The notes under the pieces are model-generated. The model saw only the letters and a list, made by a program, of their open reading frames with translations, searched no databases and was not told the origin of the DNA. 47,088 bases of DNA from Clostridia bacterium. Lineage in GTDB: Bacteria > Bacillota > Clostridia > Peptostreptococcales > Acidaminobacteraceae. The position numbers and the translations under genes were made by a program. The stretch lies in the NCBI GenBank assembly GCA_016937975.1, contig JAFGVN010000088.1, positions 1-47,088 of the forward strand. The letters are read 5' to 3'. This document shows positions 15,891 through 25,063 of this stretch, in pieces (positions within the stretch are counted from its first letter, which is position 1; the number at the start of each line of letters is the position of its first letter).

Positions 15891-18800
15891 ATGAAAAAGA
15901 AAATATCTATTTTACTTATTTTTCTTTTACTCGTAAATCAATTTGCCATTGCTCTTACTTATGATGAGGATAGAAGTAGAGATTTAACGTGGACAGAATT
16001 TGCATCTTCAAGGCAGATTGATACAAACATTGTCGCCGAGAAAAATGTAAAAGGATTAGAGTTTAATCGAGAATTATACGATGAAAAAGGCTTAATTGTT
16101 TACGGCGATTATCAGTTAGTCCCTTCAAACGATTTTAAATCTTCAACGCTAAATGCCAGTGGTGAAGGTTACTATGTAAAAAATGGTGTAAAGGGCGAAT
16201 ACCGTTACCATGGTTATACTTACAACGCTTCTAAAATTACCAATGATGATTTTCCTAGAGATTCAGACAGTGGAAGAAAATTAGAGCAAAAAACATGGGT
16301 ATCTAAACCTTGGGATGAATTAAGTTATGCCAATTCACAGTACCAAAATGTTACTGGAACTAATGCATTTCCTCAATTTACTATAATTCTTGATAAATAT
16401 ATAAAAGCTAATATGTTTGCTGAAGTAGGCAAATTACAAAAACAAATAGCTGATGGTATCCCTTTTAACATGTCTAATGCTACTGATGTGACATATATAT
16501 TTAATGAATCAACTCCCTCAACTTCTCGTATAGCCACTGATTATGTAGCAGTTGAAGTCGCACCTGGTACATTGTATTCGGGACAAGGTGTTATGTTTCA
16601 TAAATCACCATATGGAGAATCCGCTCATGGTGCATGGTATCAAACGCTGTCTATTGAAAAGACCAATGATAAAGTGGAAGTGCCTGTTACTGCTACTATA
16701 AAAGACATTAAATACTCCATTAGTGAAGATGGTAAAACAGTAGAAGTTTACGTTGTCGTTGGTGGTGAAATTGAAGATGATTTTGTTTATGAAGGTACTG
16801 AATTAGAAGTAGACAATCAAAAGCAAGTTTATTTTAATCGAGAAGATATTGATTACTGGGAAATGAAAATTACAAATTCACTTACCAATGATCCACAAAC
16901 TGTAAGAGGTTGGATTACTCGATTTGATAAAAAAACAGGTGAAGGTAACTTAAACTTTACGATTCCATATGAAAGTTATGAAGCACTACTTAATGAGAAC
17001 AATGAGTTTACATTGAAAATTGATGCTGAAGCTACAGCTGTATTATATGCAAAAGATGATTTTAATAATGCAATTTGTCTTGTAGGTACAACCTTTGACA
17101 CCAATACAACTGAAGGCGGAGCCATGGAAGAAGAGCCTCTTCCAATTATCGTTGATGTAGAAATTGACGCACCTAAAGAAATGCTAGATATTGATGATTT
17201 TGCAGTTATCTATGCTGAAAATAATATGGGTGGTGTCGTCGATCGCTACATCACAGTTGATGGACAAATATTATCTGAAGCGGATGAATTGAAATTTATT
17301 AGCGGGACTTATAGATTTCCAAAGATTCGACAAAACAAAGTCTATAATTGGAGTGTTGTTTTTAAAGACTTTGAAGGTACGGAGTACAGAAAATCAAGTT
17401 TTGTTATCGTTTATGATTCTGTACCAACTGCCAATACAGATGTTGTATCCTACTTTAAAGAAAATAGACTGAATGCGATTACGGGTGATTTTTCTCCTAC
17501 ACCTCATTACGTGAAAGACAGAATACCAAGTATCACAGTTTCAGTGAGTATTGATAAAACAGAAGGTATAGTCTATAAAAGTAATACATTATCATCAAAA
17601 GAGTTTATCGTTAAACAACCTGATTTCGTAACGATAACGACAGTCGTGTCAAATAACTTGTCGGGTGGTGATTATGGTGAAAGAACATATACCAATTATC
17701 TATATATTGGCGAAGATTTAAGACCTGATATTATTGCTAACATTTGGAATCCAAACCTTGCTAGAGGTGATAACCTAGATATCATTTGTGAAGCTACGAG
17801 TCTGGATGGGGACAATATTCAACTATTCACTTACGAAATTTTCTATGATGAAGATCAAGATGGTGTAGCTGAAAAAAGTGTTTATAGAGGTGAGTGGGGT
17901 GGTGAAACAGACTTTGCTCCAAACCAGTTAGGCTATTATGAAATAGTTTGGAAAACAAAAGAAAGTTTTGGTGAACCGACAATTATCAGTGAGATTACTG
18001 ATGATGATTACAGAAGCTTTGAATTAAAAAGAGAATTTACAGTAGATAACTTATTGCCAATGACTAAAATTTATACAGACATTGAATATAACTTTCCATC
18101 CATAGAAGTTATTTTAGTATTAGATGAAGAATTATCACAGGCTGATTCAGTTGCTATCAAAAACAATGCAGTTAACATCACCAATATGTTTAGAAGAAAT
18201 TCAATGGTTGCAGATGTAGATATTTTTGATACGAAAACATACATTTATGAAGCTTCTGCATCAGCAAGTACAAGTTACAGTACAAGTTATCCATCTTCAA
18301 CGTATCACTACAGTAATAATGGATATACAAATCCTTCGTTACCAAGAGTGTCAGTATCAACGAAAACAAAATATCGTGATGATTCCTATGTTACTGAAGA
18401 AATAGAAGAAAAAATAGCGACGTCATCAACAAAGAATACAGTCACAATACATTACAATCAAGATGGGTCACATGCTTATACCGAATATTCCTATGGTTAT
18501 CCATCGGTACCTTCAACGAAGTCATATAGTGACGCGAGTGGATTTAAAGGAACCTTGACAAAGACAGGTGCACGTAATTCTGGTACGACATATACTTATT
18601 GGTCTAATGGCAATAGAAAAATAGAAACTCAACCATGGACTGCATATTATTCGGGGACCGTTAGCCGAAAAATTCAAGTCAATCATCCAGTTAAAACAAA
18701 ATATGATGTTTATTCTGGAAACTATTCAGGTGTAGCTTACAAGTCCATTAAACAAAATTTTATTCCGGATTTTGATGTCACTTCTAATAAGTATTTGATC

Positions 18801-20705
18801 TACATAACAGGTTCAGTGCTATCAAGTGACTCAAAAGATGACTTTGATGCCGTTAAAATGATTGCTAAAGATGCTAAAATATTTGGAATTGCAAAAGATA
18901 TAGCCATTACTAAAAGTTTAGGTGATCATGTCATATGTATGCCTTATCAAACTGATATATTAAAGGCCATTGAAGATGTTGTGATGGCAATTAAACAACA
19001 GAATCCAGTTCTGAATGCATTGACCGTATTGCAGAATGAAAGTTTTGTAATGTCATTTACAGATTTTGACCCTGAAAATGATCCTTTAAATACTATATTT
19101 GCAATGCAATATGTCCATAATCCTTATTTTTTTGATAACCCTACCGGGCAAGAGAGTGGTACATTTATCTCATATGCTAGAGACCAGTTTACTTCGGAAG
19201 TAAAAACGAAATTCTTAAATGTAGGTGAATATACCATTATAAGAAAAATTGCTGATGAGCCGTTGGAAGACCCAACAAAAGGTTTGGACTCTAATCAATC
19301 AGAGCTGACCTTATATGTGCATCGAAAGCCAATAGCTAATTTCTCACTTAAGTGGATATATGACAAAGATCTTGGCAAATATTTGACGGAGTGGGTTGAT
19401 GAATCTTTTGATCCAGACTTTCAGTTTTCAGATCCGTATAAAGGAATCATCGATAGAAAAATAAAATATAGGAAAGAAGGCGGTTCTTGGATTTATGGTG
19501 TACCTTCTGTTTTAGAGCCAGGTGATTATGAGTTGACATATCTTGTCTGTGACAACTTTGGTGTTTGGTCAGATCCTGTTACTAAAAAATATAAATTGCT
19601 AAATATACCGCCACCTCAAATTCTTAATGCAAAAATTAGAGCTGAGAAGGAATCTTTTAATATTAGTTTGATTCCATCAACTGAGTGGATAGAGTTGTAT
19701 AATATTGTTACTCAATATCCATATGAAACTTCATTAAGGGTGTTTTGGTCAAAAAATGGTATACCAATAGGAGAAGTCTTTAAATCTGAAAATCATACTG
19801 GTGATCAAAATGGATTAATAAATTGGGAACCTATTAAATTACAAATCCCAAAGAGTTTTTCTGATGGCTTATATGAGCTGAATCTGAATGCGGAAAATTC
19901 AGATGGTAAAATAAATGCACAAAAGCGATTTATAATTAATGTTTCAACACCAATCGATTTAATACCTGAAATAAGTGATGAATTACTGCCTGGACAAAAT
20001 AAGTTGTTTGCTCATACGTCAGAATATGTAGATGAGGTAAGCGTAACATTATTCGCTAATACTTCTTATGAAACTAAGATTTTAATGGATAAAATTGACT
20101 CTAACCTGTGGCAATATAACTTCACATTGTCGCCTAATATTTCTGAAGCTAGTTATCAGTTTGATTTTGATGCATCAGTTAATTCCAAACCCGCTAAACA
20201 TGAGATTATAAATGAGGTAAGCAAAGTTGTTCAGTTTAAGATTGATGAAATAGAGATCCTTGGAGAATGGGAAAATTGGAAGCGTGATCAAGATATCTTT
20301 GGCGAGGAGCTCATCTATAATCCTAAGAGATTCCTTGCTTTGGAATATGTGTATATAAATCTGAAGACAACAGGAAATCCTGATAAAATTCTTTTAGAAG
20401 TTCCTGTTGAATTTGAAAATAGAACCTATGTAGATAAGGATGGTTTAAGTTATGATAATTTAAAGTTTACAGGTGATCAAACATATCCAATACTTTTCAC
20501 TCAAATTGATGAAGGACAATGGTCAAGTGGTCTAATAATTCCATTAGTAGATAGTACTTTAAGTTATGATAATGAAAGATTAAATAGGCCTTATGAGTTT
20601 AAAATAATCGCCTACTTTGGTGAAAATCAGTTAACATATATTATTCCTGATATAGAGGTTACAGGTAATGTTTATAATCATTTATTTTTAACACCAAGAT
20701 ATTAA
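15891..20705 (+). CDS. Giant secreted surface protein with possible degenerate vWA domain
   Basis: The 1604-residue protein starts at the ATG at 15891, not at 15858 inside the upstream gene. A signal peptide (about 1-24) leads into beta-rich, Ig-like repeats without cysteine pairs. A DEDQDGVAEK loop near 653 may bind calcium. Around 738 a strand IEVILVLDEE is followed by NNAVNITNMF; about 200 residues later KYLIYITGSVLSSD and KDAKIFGIAKD resume, in the order expected for a von Willebrand A fold interrupted by a Ser/Thr/Tyr-rich insert (about 786-950). The metal-binding DxSxS motif is not intact. PKD-like segments follow. No SLH, LPXTG or C-terminal helix was seen, so attachment may depend on the SLH partner encoded upstream. 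Confidence 0.8.
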   Translation: MKKKISILLIFLLLVNQFAIALTYDEDRSRDLTWTEFASSRQIDTNIVAEKNVKGLEFNRELYDEKGLIVYGDYQLVPSNDFKSSTLNASGEGYYVKNGVKGEYRYHGYTYNASKITNDDFPRDSDSGRKLEQKTWVSKPWDELSYANSQYQNVTGTNAFPQFTIILDKYIKANMFAEVGKLQKQIADGIPFNMSNATDVTYIFNESTPSTSRIATDYVAVEVAPGTLYSGQGVMFHKSPYGESAHGAWYQTLSIEKTNDKVEVPVTATIKDIKYSISEDGKTVEVYVVVGGEIEDDFVYEGTELEVDNQKQVYFNREDIDYWEMKITNSLTNDPQTVRGWITRFDKKTGEGNLNFTIPYESYEALLNENNEFTLKIDAEATAVLYAKDDFNNAICLVGTTFDTNTTEGGAMEEEPLPIIVDVEIDAPKEMLDIDDFAVIYAENNMGGVVDRYITVDGQILSEADELKFISGTYRFPKIRQNKVYNWSVVFKDFEGTEYRKSSFVIVYDSVPTANTDVVSYFKENRLNAITGDFSPTPHYVKDRIPSITVSVSIDKTEGIVYKSNTLSSKEFIVKQPDFVTITTVVSNNLSGGDYGERTYTNYLYIGEDLRPDIIANIWNPNLARGDNLDIICEATSLDGDNIQLFTYEIFYDEDQDGVAEKSVYRGEWGGETDFAPNQLGYYEIVWKTKESFGEPTIISEITDDDYRSFELKREFTVDNLLPMTKIYTDIEYNFPSIEVILVLDEELSQADSVAIKNNAVNITNMFRRNSMVADVDIFDTKTYIYEASASASTSYSTSYPSSTYHYSNNGYTNPSLPRVSVSTKTKYRDDSYVTEEIEEKIATSSTKNTVTIHYNQDGSHAYTEYSYGYPSVPSTKSYSDASGFKGTLTKTGARNSGTTYTYWSNGNRKIETQPWTAYYSGTVSRKIQVNHPVKTKYDVYSGNYSGVAYKSIKQNFIPDFDVTSNKYLIYITGSVLSSDSKDDFDAVKMIAKDAKIFGIAKDIAITKSLGDHVICMPYQTDILKAIEDVVMAIKQQNPVLNALTVLQNESFVMSFTDFDPENDPLNTIFAMQYVHNPYFFDNPTGQESGTFISYARDQFTSEVKTKFLNVGEYTIIRKIADEPLEDPTKGLDSNQSELTLYVHRKPIANFSLKWIYDKDLGKYLTEWVDESFDPDFQFSDPYKGIIDRKIKYRKEGGSWIYGVPSVLEPGDYELTYLVCDNFGVWSDPVTKKYKLLNIPPPQILNAKIRAEKESFNISLIPSTEWIELYNIVTQYPYETSLRVFWSKNGIPIGEVFKSENHTGDQNGLINWEPIKLQIPKSFSDGLYELNLNAENSDGKINAQKRFIINVSTPIDLIPEISDELLPGQNKLFAHTSEYVDEVSVTLFANTSYETKILMDKIDSNLWQYNFTLSPNISEASYQFDFDASVNSKPAKHEIINEVSKVVQFKIDEIEILGEWENWKRDQDIFGEELIYNPKRFLALEYVYINLKTTGNPDKILLEVPVEFENRTYVDKDGLSYDNLKFTGDQTYPILFTQIDEGQWSSGLIIPLVDSTLSYDNERLNRPYEFKIIAYFGENQLTYIIPDIEVTGNVYNHLFLTPRY

Positions 20706-20706
20706 A

Positions 20707-20731
20707 AAAACAGCCTGAGCTGTTTTTTTTG
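20707..20731. terminator. Bidirectional terminator
   Basis: AAAAACAGC and GCTGTTTTT arms with a CTGA loop lie at about 20707-20729, with A and T runs on both sides. It ends the giant gene and can also end the minus-strand peptide gene. Confidence 0.88.
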
Positions 20732-20756
20732 AAGCGAGATTGTGCGATATTAGTTG

Positions 20757-20888
20757 TTAAATCAATGAGATGGAAGTCGTGTAAATTGACCCAATTTTAG
20801 GGATATCATCATCTGCTTTAGCTTCAATTAATGAGCCAGATAATAAGATAAATGTAATAAGCATTATTGCAATTAAGTTAATTTTCAT
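20757..20888 (-). CDS. Small secreted peptide, candidate pheromone precursor
   Basis: This minus-strand frame of 43 codons begins at the ATG at 20888, 5 bases after a perfect AAGGAGG, and ends TAA at 20757. An earlier ATG at 20893 is followed at once by a stop and is not used. The product has a short basic start (MK), a hydrophobic core (about 4-20) and the signal-peptidase-like site A-K-A at 23-25. The predicted exported tail is DDDIPKIGSIYTTSISLI, with a hydrophobic C-terminus. Size and layout resemble PapR- and SHP-type pheromone precursors. The gene is divergent from an HTH-TPR regulator of the RRNPP type, and a consensus-like promoter precedes it. Pheromone function and final processing are inferred. 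A leaky remnant of a longer secreted protein is the alternative. Confidence 0.75.
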   Translation of the reverse strand: MKINLIAIMLITFILLSGSLIEAKADDDIPKIGSIYTTSISLI

Positions 20889-20915
20889 TTCATCCTCCTT
20901 GTTGATTCATTCCTT

Positions 20916-20951
20916 TATACAAAGTATAGTATAATTACACATAATATGTAA
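20916..20951. promoter_or_regulatory. Overlapping divergent promoters with two inverted repeats
   Basis: On the minus strand TTACAT (20951-20946), 17 bases and TATACT (20928-20923) form a good promoter for the peptide gene. On the plus strand TATAAT (20930-20935) serves the regulator. Two inverted repeats lie on them: TATAC-AAA-GTATA (20916-20928) over the peptide -10/start, and TTACA-N7-TGTAA (20935-20951) over the peptide -35. A regulator bound here could switch both genes. Confidence 0.6.
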
Positions 20952-20981
20952 CCCAATTGGAGTTGGGGTTTTGGAGGAGAA

Positions 20982-21911
20982 ATGTTTAAGAGTTATGAGA
21001 TGAGAGAGTTTGGTATTTATATTCGAAAGCTTAGAAAGCAATTAGGATTTACACAAAAGAATGTAGAAAATCAAATCGGAGTAAGTTCAGAAACTTTGAG
21101 AAAGATTGAATCAGGCCAAGTGATTCCTAAATATGAAACGTTAGAGTTTTTGTCACAGATGTATAAGGTGGATGTTTTAAAAATTTTTTCTGAGTTTAGA
21201 ACATCAACAGATTTGATGCATATTTATAAAGAACTTGATGCAATACTAATCGCAAATAATGTTAGCGAGTTGAGACCATTACTTGATAAGCTTGAAAGTC
21301 AAATTACTGATAAGGGTAAGAGTAAACTAGTAAATCCTATTGAATTAGAGCAATTTAAGCTAATATTACATGGTCTTAATAAATATTATCTGGGTGAGAA
21401 TTGTAATGAGTATTTTATGAAAGCAATTCATTTATCCCTTAATGACTGGAATATAAATAAGATCAAAGCCTTTAATTATTCACCACTTGAAGTTAGAATT
21501 TTATTGTTGATATCATTAAGCTTAGTACAAACATCAAAGTTCGATGAATCAAATAGCATATTGTTGAAGTGTCTAGAAGAGTTGGATTTTGAAAATGTCA
21601 TTGATAGTCAAATCTCTTTGACAATAGTCAAAGTGTTGTTTAATCTTTCCTATAATTTCTATAGATTAGGTGATGATCATCAATCCTTTTACTACTCTGA
21701 TAAAGGAATAGAGTTCTGTAAAGAAAATTATATTTTCTATTATTTAGGAGGGTTGTTTTTTAGACGTGGAATAAGTAAAAAATTACTTGAAATGCAAGAT
21801 TGTGAAGAGGATATACTATACTCTATCATGATTAACAAAATGATGGGTAACAATGAATTAGCTGAAAACTATAGAAAAAATGCAATGGAGATTTATAACA
21901 TAAAAATATAA
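20982..21911 (+). CDS. RRNPP-type (Rgg/PlcR-like) HTH-TPR peptide-sensing regulator
   Basis: The 309-residue cytoplasmic protein has an N-terminal XRE helix-turn-helix (about 9-65: IRKLRKQLGFTQKNVENQIGV, then SETLRKIESGQVIP). A long all-helical region from about 75 to 305 follows, with a repeating pattern of TPR-like helix pairs (for example LLISLSLVQTSKFDESNSILLKCLEEL and VLFNLSYNFYRLGDDHQSFYYSDKGIEF). This is the size and architecture of PlcR, Rgg and related receptors that bind imported pheromone peptides. The ribosome site GGAGG precedes the ATG. A secreted-peptide gene is read divergently from the same control region. Ligand binding is inferred; a peptide-independent HTH-TPR regulator remains possible. 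Confidence 0.88.
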   Translation: MFKSYEMREFGIYIRKLRKQLGFTQKNVENQIGVSSETLRKIESGQVIPKYETLEFLSQMYKVDVLKIFSEFRTSTDLMHIYKELDAILIANNVSELRPLLDKLESQITDKGKSKLVNPIELEQFKLILHGLNKYYLGENCNEYFMKAIHLSLNDWNINKIKAFNYSPLEVRILLLISLSLVQTSKFDESNSILLKCLEELDFENVIDSQISLTIVKVLFNLSYNFYRLGDDHQSFYYSDKGIEFCKENYIFYYLGGLFFRRGISKKLLEMQDCEEDILYSIMINKMMGNNELAENYRKNAMEIYNIKI

Positions 21912-21930
21912 GGCTCGCATGAGCCTTATA
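21907..21930. terminator. Bidirectional hairpin holding both converging stop codons
   Basis: TATAAGGCTC (21907-21916), a GCAT loop and GAGCCTTATA (21921-21930) form a perfect 10-bp stem. The stop codons of the regulator gene and of the converging dehydratase gene both lie inside it. The T tracts are short. Confidence 0.75.
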
Positions 21931-22876
21931 TTAACGTTTGAAGAATAAGTTCTTCATCTATATTGTTACCTGAGATGATTAATGCAACTTCTCTCCCAAA
22001 ATTATATTCGGGATAGTCCATTAGTGCTGCTACAGTTACACAGCTAGATGGTTCTGCAATAATTTTTTCTTGAACAACCATATGTTTAATAGCTTTTCTT
22101 ATTGTAGATTCCTTTACAATGAGTACATCATGAATTAAGTGGCGATTTTCATATGCTAAGGAACCAATACCACCAACTAATGCTTCACATAGTGACTCGT
22201 CTGATGGATATGTATCATAATGATGATTTTCTTTTATACATGCATCCATTGCTGGACATGCTTCCGTTTGTACCCCAATAATTTTTATGTTAGGATTTTT
22301 ATCTTTTAGATAAGTTGCGATGCCTGTTATTAGTCCACCACCTCCAATTGGAATAAGCACACAATCAATATTAGGATTGTCGCGTAATAGTTCAATTGCT
22401 ATAGTACCTTGCCCTGCATAAACTAATGGATCAGCATCATAAGAATCAATAAAACTGAGATTATTTTTCTTGATGTAAGACATTCCAATGGCATGTGCTT
22501 CATCATAGTTTTTCCCAGCCCTAATGAGTTTTGCGCCAAAATGCTCAATCTTTTCTGTCTTTGAATGTGGTGTTGTTTCAGGAACATATATTAAGGTGTT
22601 TTCAATTTTCAATTTCTGAGCGATATAGCTTACTGCAATTCCATGGTTACCCGATGAAATGGCAACAATGCCATTTTTCTTTTCTTCCTCTGAAAGTCTA
22701 AGAATTTTACTTAAAGCACCTCTTAATTTAAAGCTTTTTGTATATTGGAGGCCTTCATTTTTAAAATAAATTTTTCTTTTTTCATTACTCAGAAATATGG
22801 ATTCTTGTAATGGAGGACAGTAAATATATGACTTAATTAAGTCATAAGTTTCTTGAATGAGTTTTGTACTAAGCAT
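21926..22876 (-). CDS. PLP-dependent threonine/serine dehydratase-like enzyme
   Basis: The 316-residue protein is of the fold-type II PLP family. The PLP lysine is K50 in SFKLRGA. SSGNHG and the glycine-rich phosphate loop GGGGLITG are intact. It lacks the C-terminal regulatory ACT-like domain of biosynthetic IlvA, so it resembles catabolic threonine dehydratase, serine/threonine racemase or hydroxyectoine-utilisation EutB. It is the last gene of a three-gene minus-strand operon behind an aminotransferase and an ornithine-cyclodeaminase-like gene. The pairing with the latter recalls eutB-eutC, but other ectoine genes are not present. It most likely deaminates a hydroxy-amino acid; the substrate cannot be fixed. 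Confidence 0.88.
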   Translation of the reverse strand: MLSTKLIQETYDLIKSYIYCPPLQESIFLSNEKRKIYFKNEGLQYTKSFKLRGALSKILRLSEEEKKNGIVAISSGNHGIAVSYIAQKLKIENTLIYVPETTPHSKTEKIEHFGAKLIRAGKNYDEAHAIGMSYIKKNNLSFIDSYDADPLVYAGQGTIAIELLRDNPNIDCVLIPIGGGGLITGIATYLKDKNPNIKIIGVQTEACPAMDACIKENHHYDTYPSDESLCEALVGGIGSLAYENRHLIHDVLIVKESTIRKAIKHMVVQEKIIAEPSSCVTVAALMDYPEYNFGREVALIISGNNIDEELILQTLI

Positions 22877-22884
22877 AAAGTCTC

Positions 22885-24003
22885 CTATAATGTTTTTAAG
22901 AAATTTGAAATTAACTCTAATCCCTCTTTCAAATGATCAGGACTGAAGGCATATCCAATTCTTAAATATCCTTCCATATCCATAACATTTCCCGGTACAA
23001 GCATAACCCCTGTTTCCTTTAACAATTTCTTGCAAAAGGCTTCTGAGGTTAATGTACTATCATATTTAAGAAAAGCTGTGGTTCCTGCTTGTGGTCTTAT
23101 GTAATTAATCTTTTTTTCAGCTTTTACCCATTGATCAAGTATTTCAATATTCTCTCTTACGATTTTTAGATTTCTCTTCAAAATAATATTTTTATTTTTA
23201 AGCGCGAGGGATGCGAGATAATCATCAATACGCCCACAACTGATAGTATTGTAATCTCTCCTACGGTTAACCATTTCTATAAAATCTTTTGGACCAACTA
23301 ACCAACCTATTCTTAATCCTGCAAGTGAAAAGGTCTTTGACATACTAGAGGAACTTATGCCCTTTTCATAAAGATCAACTATAGAGGGTGTGAAATTGTC
23401 TTCAGAATGGTTTAATCCACGATAGACTTCATCACATAAAATATAAGCATCACAGGTTTTTGCAATTTCAATTACTTCACAAAGAAAATCTTCATCCATC
23501 AATGCGCCAGTAGGATTATTGGGATTATTAATGCAAATTAACTTGGTCTTTTTTGAAACCATATTTTTTAATACCTTTAGATCTGGTAGAAAATTATCTT
23601 CATATTTTAAAGGTAAGATTTTTACTTTTGCACCATAAGCTTCTGGAATACTGTAATGTTGTTGGTATGTTGGTAGAACAGAAATAATTTCATCTTCTGG
23701 TTCAACCAGTGCAAACATTGCTAGTGCATTAGCACCAATTGCCCCGTGAGTTACTGTTATTTCCATATTCTGAAGTGGATGGTACAGAGAGCGAATTCCC
23801 TTAATGAGATTTGCTGAACCTTCTATATCACCATAGCTGAGCTGCATCTGTAACAAATGTGAAAGTGTCTGTTCCTTTTCACCAGAGAGTGTGAGTAGTT
23901 CTTCTAACGTTAAGGATTGCACACAGGTTTCGGCTAGATTATATTGGCAATTGTTTTCATATGCATTCATCCAGATTTCAACACCAAAATCTTTAATTTT
24001 CAT
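22885..24003 (-). CDS. Class I/II PLP aminotransferase
   Basis: The 372-residue fold-type I enzyme has PLP lysine K223 in SSMSKTFSLAGLR. D191 and Y194 lie in CDEVYRG, and NNPNNPTG is near 159-166. The N-terminus (FGVEIWMNAYENNCQYNLAETC) belongs to a subgroup often annotated simply as aminotransferase and related to capreomycidine-synthase-like enzymes. It lies between the dehydratase-like and ornithine-cyclodeaminase-like genes, 8 bases from each, in one operon. It probably moves the amino group from an amino acid of the same pathway. The specific substrate is not recognised. Confidence 0.9.
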   Translation of the reverse strand: MKIKDFGVEIWMNAYENNCQYNLAETCVQSLTLEELLTLSGEKEQTLSHLLQMQLSYGDIEGSANLIKGIRSLYHPLQNMEITVTHGAIGANALAMFALVEPEDEIISVLPTYQQHYSIPEAYGAKVKILPLKYEDNFLPDLKVLKNMVSKKTKLICINNPNNPTGALMDEDFLCEVIEIAKTCDAYILCDEVYRGLNHSEDNFTPSIVDLYEKGISSSSMSKTFSLAGLRIGWLVGPKDFIEMVNRRRDYNTISCGRIDDYLASLALKNKNIILKRNLKIVRENIEILDQWVKAEKKINYIRPQAGTTAFLKYDSTLTSEAFCKKLLKETGVMLVPGNVMDMEGYLRIGYAFSPDHLKEGLELISNFLKTL

Positions 24004-24011
24004 GTTACCTC

Positions 24012-25016
24012 CTATAGATCGACTTCTTGACCAATATTGAGTGCATTGGCTTTATCCAGTGCAAGTTTAGATGTGGCCAAATCTTGTAAAGCAATGCCTG
24101 TTGAGTCAAATACCGTGATGGCAATGTCATCTTTGCGACCTGGAATTGTATTGCTTATAATCTGACCAATTTCAACTAAATCTTCCTTTGAGATCTTTTG
24201 TTTTTTATATGCAAGTTCAGTTTCACCAACGGAGATGGATTGCATTATATCATCTACAACAATATAAGCTTGTTCTAGGATTTTTTCATCGAGTTCCTGC
24301 TTTCCTGGCATATCTGCACCAATGCAGGAAATATGTGTGCCTGGTTTTAACCATTCATATTGGATGAGAGGTTTCCTAGAAGGTGTAGCTGTAATAATTA
24401 CATCTGCCATAGTTGCACCTTCTTTAACAGCCATGGAAAGAACTGAGATGTCTCTGTTGGGAAAACTATTTCTAATGAAATCCGTAATGAAATCAGCATA
24501 TTGGGCGGCCTTATGATCATTATAGGGATGACTGATTACAATTTGATCAATAAGTGGCAATGCAACTAAGGTCGCTTCAATTTCAAATTTGGCAATATGC
24601 CCTGTGCCGACCATCAAGAGTGTTTTTGAATTTTTTCTTGCCAAGTATTTTGCCCCTATTGCACCGGCTGCACCAGTTCTTAAACCTGTAATATAATCTG
24701 CATTGAGCAATGCAAGTGGGGTACCTGTCTGACTATCAAAAATCATAGTAGTACCCATAAGCATGGGAAGATTTTTATCTGTATTGTTTTTATTCCAAGA
24801 AACAAGTTTTAACCCAAATAGGTTTTTTGTTTTTATGTATCCTGATTTGATGTCCATATCTGATACCCCAGGCTCAAATTCATAAAAAACCATGGGAAAT
24901 AATTCTGTTTCCCCGTTAGCTTTAGCTCGATACACATCTTCAACGACTTCAATAACTTCTTCCATTTTAAGAATGGAACTAAGATCCTTTTGATTAAGCA
25001 CTTTAATTTTATACAT
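24012..25016 (-). CDS. Ornithine cyclodeaminase / mu-crystallin family protein
   Basis: The 334-residue protein has the family-typical NAD(P)-binding loop VGTGHIA near 155-161. It also has the preceding LNADYITGLRTGAAGAIGAKYLA stretch, where the RTGA residues contact substrate, and a later CIGADMPGKQELD segment. Members include ornithine cyclodeaminase, alanine dehydrogenase, EutC and imine reductases, so the reaction stays open. It is the first gene of the minus-strand operon, behind an AGGAGGGT ribosome site, and shares a 105-base divergent promoter region with the PucR-family gene. Control by that regulator is likely. It probably produces or reduces an imine or keto acid that the neighbouring aminotransferase uses or makes. 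Confidence 0.9.
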   Translation of the reverse strand: MYKIKVLNQKDLSSILKMEEVIEVVEDVYRAKANGETELFPMVFYEFEPGVSDMDIKSGYIKTKNLFGLKLVSWNKNNTDKNLPMLMGTTMIFDSQTGTPLALLNADYITGLRTGAAGAIGAKYLARKNSKTLLMVGTGHIAKFEIEATLVALPLIDQIVISHPYNDHKAAQYADFITDFIRNSFPNRDISVLSMAVKEGATMADVIITATPSRKPLIQYEWLKPGTHISCIGADMPGKQELDEKILEQAYIVVDDIMQSISVGETELAYKKQKISKEDLVEIGQIISNTIPGRKDDIAITVFDSTGIALQDLATSKLALDKANALNIGQEVDL

Positions 25017-25063
25017 CTTAACCCTCCTTTAATGTGATTTTATCTGAAAATTCTCAACATTTC

